Part shown: positions 52,811 to 60,687 of the stretch, piece by piece
How the letters are laid out: each line of letters begins with the position of its first letter
How positions within the stretch are numbered: the stretch's first letter is position 1
From: Pseudomonadales bacterium
GTDB lineage: Bacteria > Pseudomonadota > Gammaproteobacteria > Pseudomonadales > Pseudohongiellaceae
Reading direction: 5' to 3'
DNA length: 64,000 nt
NCBI GenBank assembly: GCA_024234395.1
Contig: JACKOH010000001.1
Location: forward strand, 1-64,000
Notes under the pieces: generated by a model
The model's input: only the letters and a program-made list of their open reading frames with translations
What the model was told of the DNA's origin: nothing
The model's database searches: none
Made by a program: the position numbers and the translations under genes

Positions 52811-53572
52811 ATGATCAAACTCAAAAACGTCTATAAGCGCTTCGAGGGCAGTCGGACTCACGCTGTTGAAAACGTCAATCTCAGTGTCCGCAAAGGCGAA
52901 TTGCTGGGCCTTATCGGCGAATCGGGCTGTGGTAAGACCACCACCCTCAAACTGATTAACCGCCTGGAAGAACCCTCGCAGGGAGACATCCTGGTGGCTG
53001 GCGAGAATATCCGCAAGCATCGCCCGGAACAGTTACGACGCAATATTGGCTACGTGTTTCAGGGCATCGGTCTCTTTCCGCATCGCACCATCGAGGAAAA
53101 TGTGGCCGCGGTGCCGGAGCTGCTCGGCTGGGAACCTGAGCAGATCCGCCGGCGCTGTAACGAGATGCTGAATCTGGTCGGTCTGTCCCGCAGTGAGTAT
53201 GGCGCCCGGAATCCCACGGACCTGTCCGGTGGCCAGCAGCAACGGGTCGGTGTGGCCCGAGCCCTGGCGGCGAAGCCGGAGGTGATGCTGATGGATGAAC
53301 CGTTCGGCGCCCTGGACCCGATTACCCGGGCCGGTCTCCAGGATGAGTTCAAGAATATCCAGTTACAGCTGGGACTGACGGTCATCATGGTCACCCATGA
53401 TATGACCGAAGCACTGCTGATGGCCGATCGGATAGCCGTCATGCGCAATGGGCGAATTCTGCAACTTGGCACACCTGCTGAACTGCTTAATGATCCGGCT
53501 GACGACTATGTTCAGGAATTTGTGGACATGCCGAGACGTCGAGCGGAACGCCTCGAACAGCTCATGAATTGA
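52811..53572 (+). CDS. Glycine betaine/choline-type ABC transporter ATPase
   Basis: 253 residues. Walker A is GESGCGKTTT, the Q-loop is VFQGIGLFPHRT, signature LSGGQQQRVGVARAL, Walker B VMLMDEPFGALDP and the switch histidine in MVTHDMTEAL. The sequence is closest to OpuCA/ProV, but it stops before the C-terminal CBS pair that senses ionic strength in OpuA/OpuC, so osmotic control would differ. It precedes the fused permease-binding protein by 10 bp. Confidence 0.92.
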   Translation: MIKLKNVYKRFEGSRTHAVENVNLSVRKGELLGLIGESGCGKTTTLKLINRLEEPSQGDILVAGENIRKHRPEQLRRNIGYVFQGIGLFPHRTIEENVAAVPELLGWEPEQIRRRCNEMLNLVGLSRSEYGARNPTDLSGGQQQRVGVARALAAKPEVMLMDEPFGALDPITRAGLQDEFKNIQLQLGLTVIMVTHDMTEALLMADRIAVMRNGRILQLGTPAELLNDPADDYVQEFVDMPRRRAERLEQLMN

Positions 53573-53582
53573 CACCGAACCC

Positions 53583-55112
53583 ATGAATCAGAATCTGCAG
53601 GAACAACTGCTGCTGTTACCCGGGTATTTACAGGGCCACCTGGCCCTGACACTCAGTGCCCTGATCATCGGAACTCTCATCAGTGTTCCGCTGGGTATTC
53701 TGGCAGAGCAGTCCCGACCTCTCAGGACGCCGTTGCTGACAGTGGTAAGTATTATCCAGACGATCCCCAGCCTGGCGATTCTGGCGCTTACCGTCGCACT
53801 TCTGGGTGGGCGGATCGGATACCTGCCGGCGTTCATCGCACTGACTCTTTACTGCATGCTGCCCATCATCCGCAATACCCTGACCGGGCTGGAGACTGTG
53901 CCGGCCGATGTGGTGGAAGCTGCGCGGGGTATCGGCATGACCGAAGCCCAGGTACTGCGTAAGGTGAGACTGCCACTGGCTATGCCGGTCATAATCGCAG
54001 GCATCCGTACTGCCACTGTCTGGACCGTGGGCCTGGCGACACTTTCCACGCTGGTTGGTGCCACCAGCTTCGGCAATTACATCTTTACCGGGATTCAGAC
54101 CCGCAATCTGGTCGCAGTGACCGTGGGTAGCATTGCGGCCGCGCTGATGGCTGTGACATTGGATGGCCTGATCGGAGGCGTGCAGTGGATATCCGAGAGA
54201 CAGGTCAAACGCCGCAACACGCCAGAGGAAAAATGGATTGGCAGGACAGTGTTGGCCGGTCTGATTGCTGTAGTCATTGTTGCTGCACTGGCGCTGATAC
54301 CACGACCTGAACCGGACTTCATAATCGGCGGCAAACCGTTTACCGAACAGTACATAATCGCAGGCTTGCTCGCTGCCGAACTGTCCAACGAGGGGTTTGA
54401 GGTGGAGCAGCGGTTGGGGCTGGGTTCCGATGTGATCTATGAAGCGACCCGGAGTGGCAATGTGGATGTCTACATGGATTATACCGGTACTCTGTGGGCC
54501 AATCAGATGCAGGAAGAATCGAATCCAGGCAGGAAAATGGTCCGCGAAGCAGTATCCGATTACATCGATCAGCAGCCGGGAACCGTGGCAGTCGGTGCGT
54601 CGGGATTTCAAAATCTGTACGCACTGGCCATGCGCCGGGATCGGGCTGCAGAACTCGGTGTGGAGTCAATCGAGGACTTGATTCTAATCGCCGACACGCT
54701 GGCCTGCGGGGCGGATCTAGAGTTTTTCGGGCGCCCGGAATGGGTCTCCCTGCGCAATACCTACCAGATCGATTTCGCCCGTAAACTGACTTTCGATGCC
54801 GCGTTAATGTATTCGGCAGTGAACGAAGGCCAGGTGGATCTGATTACCGCGTATACCACAGACGGTCGGGTTGCCGCTTACGACCTGCTGATTCTCGATG
54901 ATTCCCGCGATGCATTACTTCCCTATGACGGAATCTACATCGCTTCGGAACAGGCAGCCGTTAATCGCCGGTTCATGGCAGTGGTTGCCTCCCTGGAAGA
55001 CAGCATCAGTGACGGGATGATGCGGGAAGCCAACCGTATCGTCGATGTGGAGGGTAGACCGATCACTGACGCAGTGGCTTATCTGCAGGACCGCCTTGCT
55101 ACTGTCCAGTAA
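53583..55112 (+). CDS. ABC permease fused to OpuAC-type binding protein
   Basis: 509 residues. The N-terminal permease (about 1-215) has five to six helices and the EAA loop EAARGIGMTEAQVLRKVRLP. One more helix (TVLAGLIAVVIVAALALI) leads to a periplasmic OpuAC/OpuBC-like domain (about 245-509; IIGGKPFTEQYIIAGLLAAE, DVYMDYTGTLW). Such fusions import glycine betaine, carnitine or choline. With the ATPase gene this is a complete two-gene importer, the binding domain being tethered. The exact solute cannot be read from sequence. Confidence 0.92.
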   Translation: MNQNLQEQLLLLPGYLQGHLALTLSALIIGTLISVPLGILAEQSRPLRTPLLTVVSIIQTIPSLAILALTVALLGGRIGYLPAFIALTLYCMLPIIRNTLTGLETVPADVVEAARGIGMTEAQVLRKVRLPLAMPVIIAGIRTATVWTVGLATLSTLVGATSFGNYIFTGIQTRNLVAVTVGSIAAALMAVTLDGLIGGVQWISERQVKRRNTPEEKWIGRTVLAGLIAVVIVAALALIPRPEPDFIIGGKPFTEQYIIAGLLAAELSNEGFEVEQRLGLGSDVIYEATRSGNVDVYMDYTGTLWANQMQEESNPGRKMVREAVSDYIDQQPGTVAVGASGFQNLYALAMRRDRAAELGVESIEDLILIADTLACGADLEFFGRPEWVSLRNTYQIDFARKLTFDAALMYSAVNEGQVDLITAYTTDGRVAAYDLLILDDSRDALLPYDGIYIASEQAAVNRRFMAVVASLEDSISDGMMREANRIVDVEGRPITDAVAYLQDRLATVQ

Positions 55113-55160
55113 CAACGGGAGACACTGCTGGCAGTTCCGATCCTCCTGGTGATCGGCCAG

Positions 55161-56477
55161 TCAGTCCCAGCGTAGAAACCGGAACCACGGGCGGGATTTC
55201 GTGCGCACCTCAAACTGTCTGATCGTATAGACGCCCGGAATAGTCCCCGGGTCAAGCCGCAGCCGGGTAACCGGAGAGTCTTCGTTGAGACCGATGGCAA
55301 GGCGGTTGTTGCCGGCTTCCACCGGCCTGGAAACCCTTTGTTCGGCCGCAAAGCCTGGCTTCGACCGGGTGGTATAGAAAACCTCCAACACCGAGTTGTC
55401 CGGCACATCCAGGTCGATGAGAATGTTGATATCCTGATCGGGGTCCTCGAGAGGAGGAAAATTGAAGTAGGGATCTTTGCCGCTGGCAATCAGCTCAAGC
55501 GTACCGGCCGGCAGTGCCTGGATGGTCAGCTGGTTGGTGGTGAATTCAGCTGGATCCAGGTTTGCAGACAGTGAATAGAGCACATCGGACAGTTGGAAAA
55601 AGTCCTCGATCTGACGCTCGGATTCACGGCTGCGTTCCTGTCGAGCCTTGAGTAGCGGGCTGTCTGCTGCAGTCAGAGTGGTGGTGGCTTGTAGCTCCCT
55701 TTCCCTGACTGTGCTCAGGGAATCGGTATAGATCTCACCGACCTCAAGTGATTGCAAATAAAGCAGGTCGGCGTACTCATTCACAGTGTGAACATAGGTG
55801 CGGAGGCCTATTGCATTCAGTTCCCGTGGCAGCTGTTGCTGGGCTCGATCGGTATTCATGGTCACCGCCCACAGTTCCATGGCTGGCGCCACCTCCAGCA
55901 CTGCGCGGGTTCCCCCCGGATATTCATACAGTGTCCAGATTACCCTTTCAAATCCCAGATCCCTGACTGGCTGGTATTCCACGGGCTGGTATATTTGCGG
56001 TATTACCCGCTGCCGGAACTGCGGATAGTCGGCACTGAGCAGGGAGAGTGCATCCAGGTTCCCTTCCTTGAAGTCGGTTATCAACAGTGTGTCAGGGTGA
56101 TTGGCAAACCAGTCCATAAAGCTGGCGAGAGTGCATTTGGTGAATTGAGAGTGGTCGGTTACCAGCTGTTCGAACTCACCCAGTGAAAGCGGTGGACCAG
56201 GCGGCAGGTCGAAGCTTCGCTGGAAACTCTCCTGCCAGTCATGCAGACAAACCAGTTGTCGATCGGAAGTCCAGCTGAAGTCGATTTCGAATGCACGAAA
56301 GCCAGCTGCAAAGTTCTTATTCAGGGCCTCCAGTGAATTGGTGTACGTGGCACCCTCTACCTGCCCACCGGCATGAGCGATGCGAGGCAGCTTATCACCA
56401 GGCTGGGCAAAAAGCTGAACACAGCACAGCGCTGAAAAAAGAAGCGGGATCTTTGGAATCAGGCAAGTGTAGATCAT
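55161..56477 (-). CDS. Secreted GDPD-family phosphodiesterase with C-terminal accessory domain
   Basis: 438 residues with signal peptide ending QLFAQ. The TIM-barrel phosphodiesterase motifs are present: H35 in IAHAGG, E64-x-D66 in FEIDFSWTSD, and H79 in VCLHD, so the catalytic set looks complete. The last 110 residues form a beta-rich domain (SGKDPYFNFPPL through RLDPGTIPGVYTIRQFEVRT) that also ends the neighbouring OpgB-like protein. The two genes are 65 bp apart in the order opgB-like then GDPD. It probably cleaves glycerophosphodiesters in the periplasm; ATG at 56477 begins the signal peptide. Confidence 0.87.
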   Translation of the reverse strand: MIYTCLIPKIPLLFSALCCVQLFAQPGDKLPRIAHAGGQVEGATYTNSLEALNKNFAAGFRAFEIDFSWTSDRQLVCLHDWQESFQRSFDLPPGPPLSLGEFEQLVTDHSQFTKCTLASFMDWFANHPDTLLITDFKEGNLDALSLLSADYPQFRQRVIPQIYQPVEYQPVRDLGFERVIWTLYEYPGGTRAVLEVAPAMELWAVTMNTDRAQQQLPRELNAIGLRTYVHTVNEYADLLYLQSLEVGEIYTDSLSTVRERELQATTTLTAADSPLLKARQERSRESERQIEDFFQLSDVLYSLSANLDPAEFTTNQLTIQALPAGTLELIASGKDPYFNFPPLEDPDQDINILIDLDVPDNSVLEVFYTTRSKPGFAAEQRVSRPVEAGNNRLAIGLNEDSPVTRLRLDPGTIPGVYTIRQFEVRTKSRPWFRFLRWD

Positions 56478-56542
56478 GGTCGTCGTTTCAGACCTTCCCC
56501 GCGCAAAGCAGGGTAGTTTTTTCCATGCAAAATTCTTCACCG

Positions 56543-58516
56543 TTATTGCGATCGTATCTCCAGCCTGGAAATCTGAAAATGTCCCGGATTGATTCCCGGA
56601 TCGATGCGCAGGCGTCCACTGACGGCAAGCAAGTCGAGGCTGAAAACCAGTTGATTTTCGCCCTTTACCGTCGTGCCATGCAGGGTGTGAGCTTCAGAGT
56701 AGCCGGGTTCATCCTCGGTTGGATAGTAGACGGTAAACGTGGAGGCCTGTTCGGTTTCCAGGGTAACGTACATTCTCACCTGGTCCGCTTCATCAAGGGT
56801 CAATTCGGGCAATAGAATGAATGGATCGTCGCCAGTGGCGGTGAACAGGAGACCATCATTCACCCGCTGCTGCTCGCTGACATCGTCAGAAAAGTCCAGT
56901 TCGAAGAGCCGGCTTGTTGCCAGAGAGTACAATAACTGTTCGTTGTTCCTTGAGGAAAAATAATTGCTGTTGATATAGCGAGCCGCCTCGCTGCGATCAG
57001 CTTCTATCCCGGCGTCTTCCGCTTGCAGATTTTCCGCATTCAGGAGGCTCGACCCGGCGAGAAACGACGCCTGTTGTTGTACAGACAGCAAATCGAGGAT
57101 CGTAGGTGCGAGATCCATGGGCGTGGCAATAACCTGCCGCTGTTCCTGGTGACCGGTATTCAGTGCGGTGAAGTATAGGCGTCGCTCATAGTAATCAGGG
57201 AACAGGGAGTAGGCATTGTTGCGCATTCCCAGGTGATCGGAAACCAGCACCACGACAGTGTCCTGCCAGGCAGGATGATGCTGCATAAAGTTGACGAATT
57301 TTCCCACCAGCAGATCCGTACAGTGAACTGCATGCAGTATGGAGTTGTCGATTTGTTCATAAGGCGGACAGCCGGGTGACGGTTCGCCGCTGGGGTGATG
57401 CGTATCGACAGTCAGCAGCGTCAGGTTGAACGGGCTGCCAGTGGCTGCGAGGCGTTCGAACTCTCCGGTCGCCAGATCGAACAGCGACTCGTCAAAGAGT
57501 CCCCACCCGCCCAGCCGGTCCGGATTTGCCAGTCTTGGCGCGAGTTCCTCGCGCCCCAGAGCTGTATCGAAGTTGTGTGCTTCCAGAAACTCTCCTTTTC
57601 CCGCAAATTCCAATGAAGCGCCACCCATAAAAGTCTGCCGATAGCCCGCTCTGGCAAGGAGATCCGGCACACAGGTCGCCTGGTTGAGGAAGCCGGTAAA
57701 CATGACAACATTGCCGTCGAGGCCGAGATCGTGAAGCAGGGGAGTTCCGCACAGTGTGGCCACCAGGCCACCCATGGTCCATTCACTGCCGGGAATCTGA
57801 AAGACATTGTCGAGTTGCCAACCCTCGTTACCGAAACGCGTCAGGTTGGGGGTCAATTCCGGAAATATCGACTCTTCCGTATAGAGTTTTTCCAGTCCCT
57901 CCATAAAGACCAGAACCAGGTTCTTTCCGGCGCTTACCGGTGCGATTGATGCGTCCAATGCCGCCTTGTTTAATTTCAACCGGTTCCAATCGACTTCCGA
58001 CAGGGAGGTGGGGTGATCGGAATCAGTATTGGACAATGATGCGATAGCCGTCTGTCTCAGTCCGGGGTCAAGAGCCAGCGCAGCAATCAGCAACAGGGTC
58101 AATAGTGCCGGTGCCGGCCTCAGCGTGTCGAGGCGATTTCGGAACCACAGAAAACAGCTCCACAATAGCGCCAGCCAGACACCGAACAGGGCTGCCAGGG
58201 GCCAATAGGCTGACCAGGTTTCTGTCAACGTGGCCAGGTTCATATGAAAATAGAATTGCTGGTTGATATAGCTGCCCTGCAGATAAAAGCTCAGAAACTG
58301 GCCGAAAAAATACAGTGCCAGGGTTGTGGTTGTTGTCAATCCGACGGCGGTGCGGACCATGCCGGGTCTGAGTCTGGCCAGGACCAGGCTCAGGAACACG
58401 ACCAGAGCACACAGCGACAGCACGGCGGAGAGCAGGTTTGCAGGATTCAGATCGAGGCTGAAATACTGGGCGGCCAATACCGGCAGGGAAAAGAGTAGCA
58501 GAAAGAGGGTCTGCAT
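56543..58516 (-). CDS. OpgB-like phosphoglycerol transferase
   Basis: About 657 residues. Four N-terminal membrane helices (about 1-155) precede a sulfatase/alkaline-phosphatase-fold domain. Metal and catalytic residues match OpgB/LtaS: E206 in VFMEGLEKLYT, nucleophile threonine in SEWTMGG (T247), DTHHPSG (371-377) and SDHLG (D427-H428). OpgB moves phosphoglycerol from phosphatidylglycerol to osmoregulated periplasmic glucans. A beta-rich domain shared with the downstream GDPD follows (about 540-657). The start is ATG 58516 (MQTLFLLLF); the frame is open to 58633. No opgG/opgH gene is present here. Confidence 0.88.
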   Translation of the reverse strand: MQTLFLLLFSLPVLAAQYFSLDLNPANLLSAVLSLCALVVFLSLVLARLRPGMVRTAVGLTTTTTLALYFFGQFLSFYLQGSYINQQFYFHMNLATLTETWSAYWPLAALFGVWLALLWSCFLWFRNRLDTLRPAPALLTLLLIAALALDPGLRQTAIASLSNTDSDHPTSLSEVDWNRLKLNKAALDASIAPVSAGKNLVLVFMEGLEKLYTEESIFPELTPNLTRFGNEGWQLDNVFQIPGSEWTMGGLVATLCGTPLLHDLGLDGNVVMFTGFLNQATCVPDLLARAGYRQTFMGGASLEFAGKGEFLEAHNFDTALGREELAPRLANPDRLGGWGLFDESLFDLATGEFERLAATGSPFNLTLLTVDTHHPSGEPSPGCPPYEQIDNSILHAVHCTDLLVGKFVNFMQHHPAWQDTVVVLVSDHLGMRNNAYSLFPDYYERRLYFTALNTGHQEQRQVIATPMDLAPTILDLLSVQQQASFLAGSSLLNAENLQAEDAGIEADRSEAARYINSNYFSSRNNEQLLYSLATSRLFELDFSDDVSEQQRVNDGLLFTATGDDPFILLPELTLDEADQVRMYVTLETEQASTFTVYYPTEDEPGYSEAHTLHGTTVKGENQLVFSLDLLAVSGRLRIDPGINPGHFQISRLEIRSQ

Positions 58517-58823
58517 GGATTTCACGGACTGTTTTGCATACCTCCTGGCAGCGGCATTACTATGGAATTTGCACACAGGCTCCCATTCTAAAAGCGGGAG
58601 AAATAATCCGATAGTAAAGAGTTGTGGAGGCATAGTCCAATCTATCGGGACGTGCAGTGACGAAACAGGGATGGGATGGAGAAATCAGGCCAGGGCTCGT
58701 TGATCTGTTAAATTGTTCAGCCAGCTGTATTCGCCAATGTTGCAAGTAAACTGGCGGCCTGCCAGGCAACCTCTGATTAATCAGGGTCCCCTGCGTAAAG
58801 ATTGTGAGCGGGAAGGTGCAAAT
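58517..58823. other. Divergent region, opgB-like to pcm
   Basis: 307 bases. A perfect 12-bp palindrome CTGATTAATCAG lies at 58773-58784, 39 bp before pcm; CTCTGATTAA recurs at 59629-59638 on the other side of pcm. No clear promoter boxes are seen. The minus-strand open frame from 59030 to 58560 is antisense to pcm and not credible. Confidence 0.4.
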
Positions 58824-59483
58824 ATGAAAACTGAGATCAGGCGCATTCTGGGTGAAATTGCCGCCGATGCGCGTTTCACTGCCGCTGAAACCGGCCGTGA
58901 CAGCTTCAGCGACAAGGTGATGAAGGCTATGGCCGCGGTGGCCCGTGATCAGTTTGTACCCGATGAGTACCGTCTCGAGGCTTACACCAATCGCCCCCTG
59001 CCGATCGGCCACCAGCAGACCATCTCCCAACCGTTTATTGTGGCATTGATGACTGACCTGCTGGAAACGGCTCCCGAACAGCGGATACTGGAGATCGGAA
59101 CCGGGTCAGGCTATCAGGCTGCCATTCTGTCCCGACTGGTGAAGGACGTTTACAGCATCGAGCGGTTGGCAGAACTGGCCGAGTCAGCCCGGCAACGGCT
59201 GCAGACCCTTGGTTACCATAACGTCCATGTACGTTGTGATGATGGCAGTGAAGGCTGGCCGGAGGCGGCACCGTTCGACGGTATCATCGTGACCGCTGCT
59301 GCCAGTGAAATTCCCGCGCCGTTACTGGATCAGTTGGCACCCGGAGGACGGCTGGTCATCCCGATAGGGCGCCGCTGGGGGCCCCAGGAATTGAAACTGA
59401 TCCGTCGAAGCCCCGCCGGAGACCTGGAAACCCGCTCGGTATTGAGAGTTGCTTTCGTGCCTTTGCTGCCAGGCAAAGTCTGA
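58824..59483 (+). CDS. pcm: Protein-L-isoaspartate O-methyltransferase
   Basis: 219 residues of the Pcm family, which repairs isoaspartyl residues with SAM. Motifs: RDQFVPDEYRLEAYTNRPLPIG, HQQTISQPFIVALMTDLL, SAM site ILEIGTGSGYQAAILSRL and the C-terminal GGRLVIPIG. GGAAGG lies 7 nt before the ATG; an open extension to 58713 has no support. Unlike the usual surE-pcm-nlpD-rpoS arrangement, it is isolated here, so it may be a second, non-operon copy. Confidence 0.94.
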   Translation: MKTEIRRILGEIAADARFTAAETGRDSFSDKVMKAMAAVARDQFVPDEYRLEAYTNRPLPIGHQQTISQPFIVALMTDLLETAPEQRILEIGTGSGYQAAILSRLVKDVYSIERLAELAESARQRLQTLGYHNVHVRCDDGSEGWPEAAPFDGIIVTAAASEIPAPLLDQLAPGGRLVIPIGRRWGPQELKLIRRSPAGDLETRSVLRVAFVPLLPGKV

Positions 59484-59720
59484 CTGTCCAGTGCCTGCTT
59501 AGCTGCTCTGAGCCCGGACAATATTCCGTAGAGGCCGGGTTGCGCAGGAAAACGGAATTGCGTCAGAGAAAAGTAGTTTGATTCTAATCAAGCCTGTAAA
59601 CACCTGTTTAATCCTATATTAAGGAATCTCTGATTAAGTGTAGAGCAACTCTGCTGATTCATTGCAGAGTTGCTCTGGTAGAAGAACGGCCATATTTTTT
59701 CATAAAGCAGGAAATGACTG
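59484..59720. other. Intergenic hairpin region after pcm
   Basis: 237 bases. AGAGCAACTCTGC (59642-59654) pairs perfectly with GCAGAGTTGCTCT (59664-59676) around 9 nt. It could end the pcm transcript, but no T-run follows; the same stem lies 44 bp upstream of the next start codon. AT-rich sequence at 59600-59630 (TTTAATCCTATATTAAGG) may hold the next promoter. Confidence 0.5.
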
Positions 59721-60569
59721 ATGATTCGCATCTATTATCGAAGTGTCTTGACTGGAATATTTCTTATCACGCTGGCCCGGACCATCAGTGCCCAGCCGGG
59801 ACCCGGGCCTGGTTATGGTTGTCCAAGCTGCGGGGTTGAGTATGCGGACACCCAGGTGATGATCGAAATTCTCAGCGATTTGCTGGATGTGTCGCCGGGG
59901 ATGGTCAACGTGGTCCAGGGGCAGGAGCCTGGCGTTTACACTGTTACCCTGCCTGATGGCACGACCCTGAGCCTGTCCCCGGTAGGACCCACGTTCCGCT
60001 ATCAGAATGCCGTACAGAGGCGGTTGGAGCACACTGAAGAGGGAGGCTTAAGGTTACGCTCCCAGTCCCGGGCAGAACTGCAGATTCGCAGCGCCATACA
60101 TCGGCAGGCGGAGCTGATCGGAGAACTGTTGCGGTTGGGATGGACCAATTTTTACTGGTTTCAGCAGGGGCTGGAAATGGAGTCTCCGGCTGGTGAGCGC
60201 TACTGCTTCGGGCCTGACCTGGTACTTGCCAGCGTCAATGCGCCGGGGGTGATCAACGTGGAAATCGATGCCGAGGGTAACCTGTGGGTCACGCACCCGG
60301 ACGGGATTCGACAACGCCTGCATGCCTGCGCGCATGATTTCTTTCAACTGCGTGATCAGGTGCGGACTGCCGTTCAACAGCAATTGATGTTGAATGCGGA
60401 TGGTACCTTTCAGTTGATGTTTGGAGAACAGACCCTTAGGTTCAGGCTTAATGCCGAGCTGGCCTGGACCGATGAACTTGACCATCCCGGATTCTATACC
60501 GAAGGCGACAGGATATTACTGCGTTACCGTGACGGCTGGGCGCAGGAAGTGGTGTTACTGGACCAGTAG
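59721..60569 (+). CDS. Secreted protein of unknown function
   Basis: 282 residues with signal peptide ending ARTISAQ. A short CPSC motif (YGCPSCGVEYAD) follows cleavage, and two more cysteines appear as YCFGP and HACAH, so disulfides or metal binding are possible. Repeated beta-type strands with DG turns (LPDGTTLSLSP, AEGNLWVTHPDG, LNADGTFQLMFG) suggest a beta-rich fold. I do not recognise the family. It is convergent with the broken Lon-like gene. Confidence 0.7.
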   Translation: MIRIYYRSVLTGIFLITLARTISAQPGPGPGYGCPSCGVEYADTQVMIEILSDLLDVSPGMVNVVQGQEPGVYTVTLPDGTTLSLSPVGPTFRYQNAVQRRLEHTEEGGLRLRSQSRAELQIRSAIHRQAELIGELLRLGWTNFYWFQQGLEMESPAGERYCFGPDLVLASVNAPGVINVEIDAEGNLWVTHPDGIRQRLHACAHDFFQLRDQVRTAVQQQLMLNADGTFQLMFGEQTLRFRLNAELAWTDELDHPGFYTEGDRILLRYRDGWAQEVVLLDQ

Positions 60570-60687
60570 CAGTGTGTTGGAACGGTGGCGATCCGCGGCT
60601 GGCTGGCTCTCACCAGGGGCCGGCTCAGCTGTCGTCCGCACCACGTTTCCGGCTGAAGTCCCGCAGGGTATTGGACATCGAGCGCAG

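Noticed and set aside
59628..59676. IS remnant suggested by CTCTGATTAA on both sides of pcm
   Set aside because: Only 10 bp shared and no inverted ends or coding remnant.
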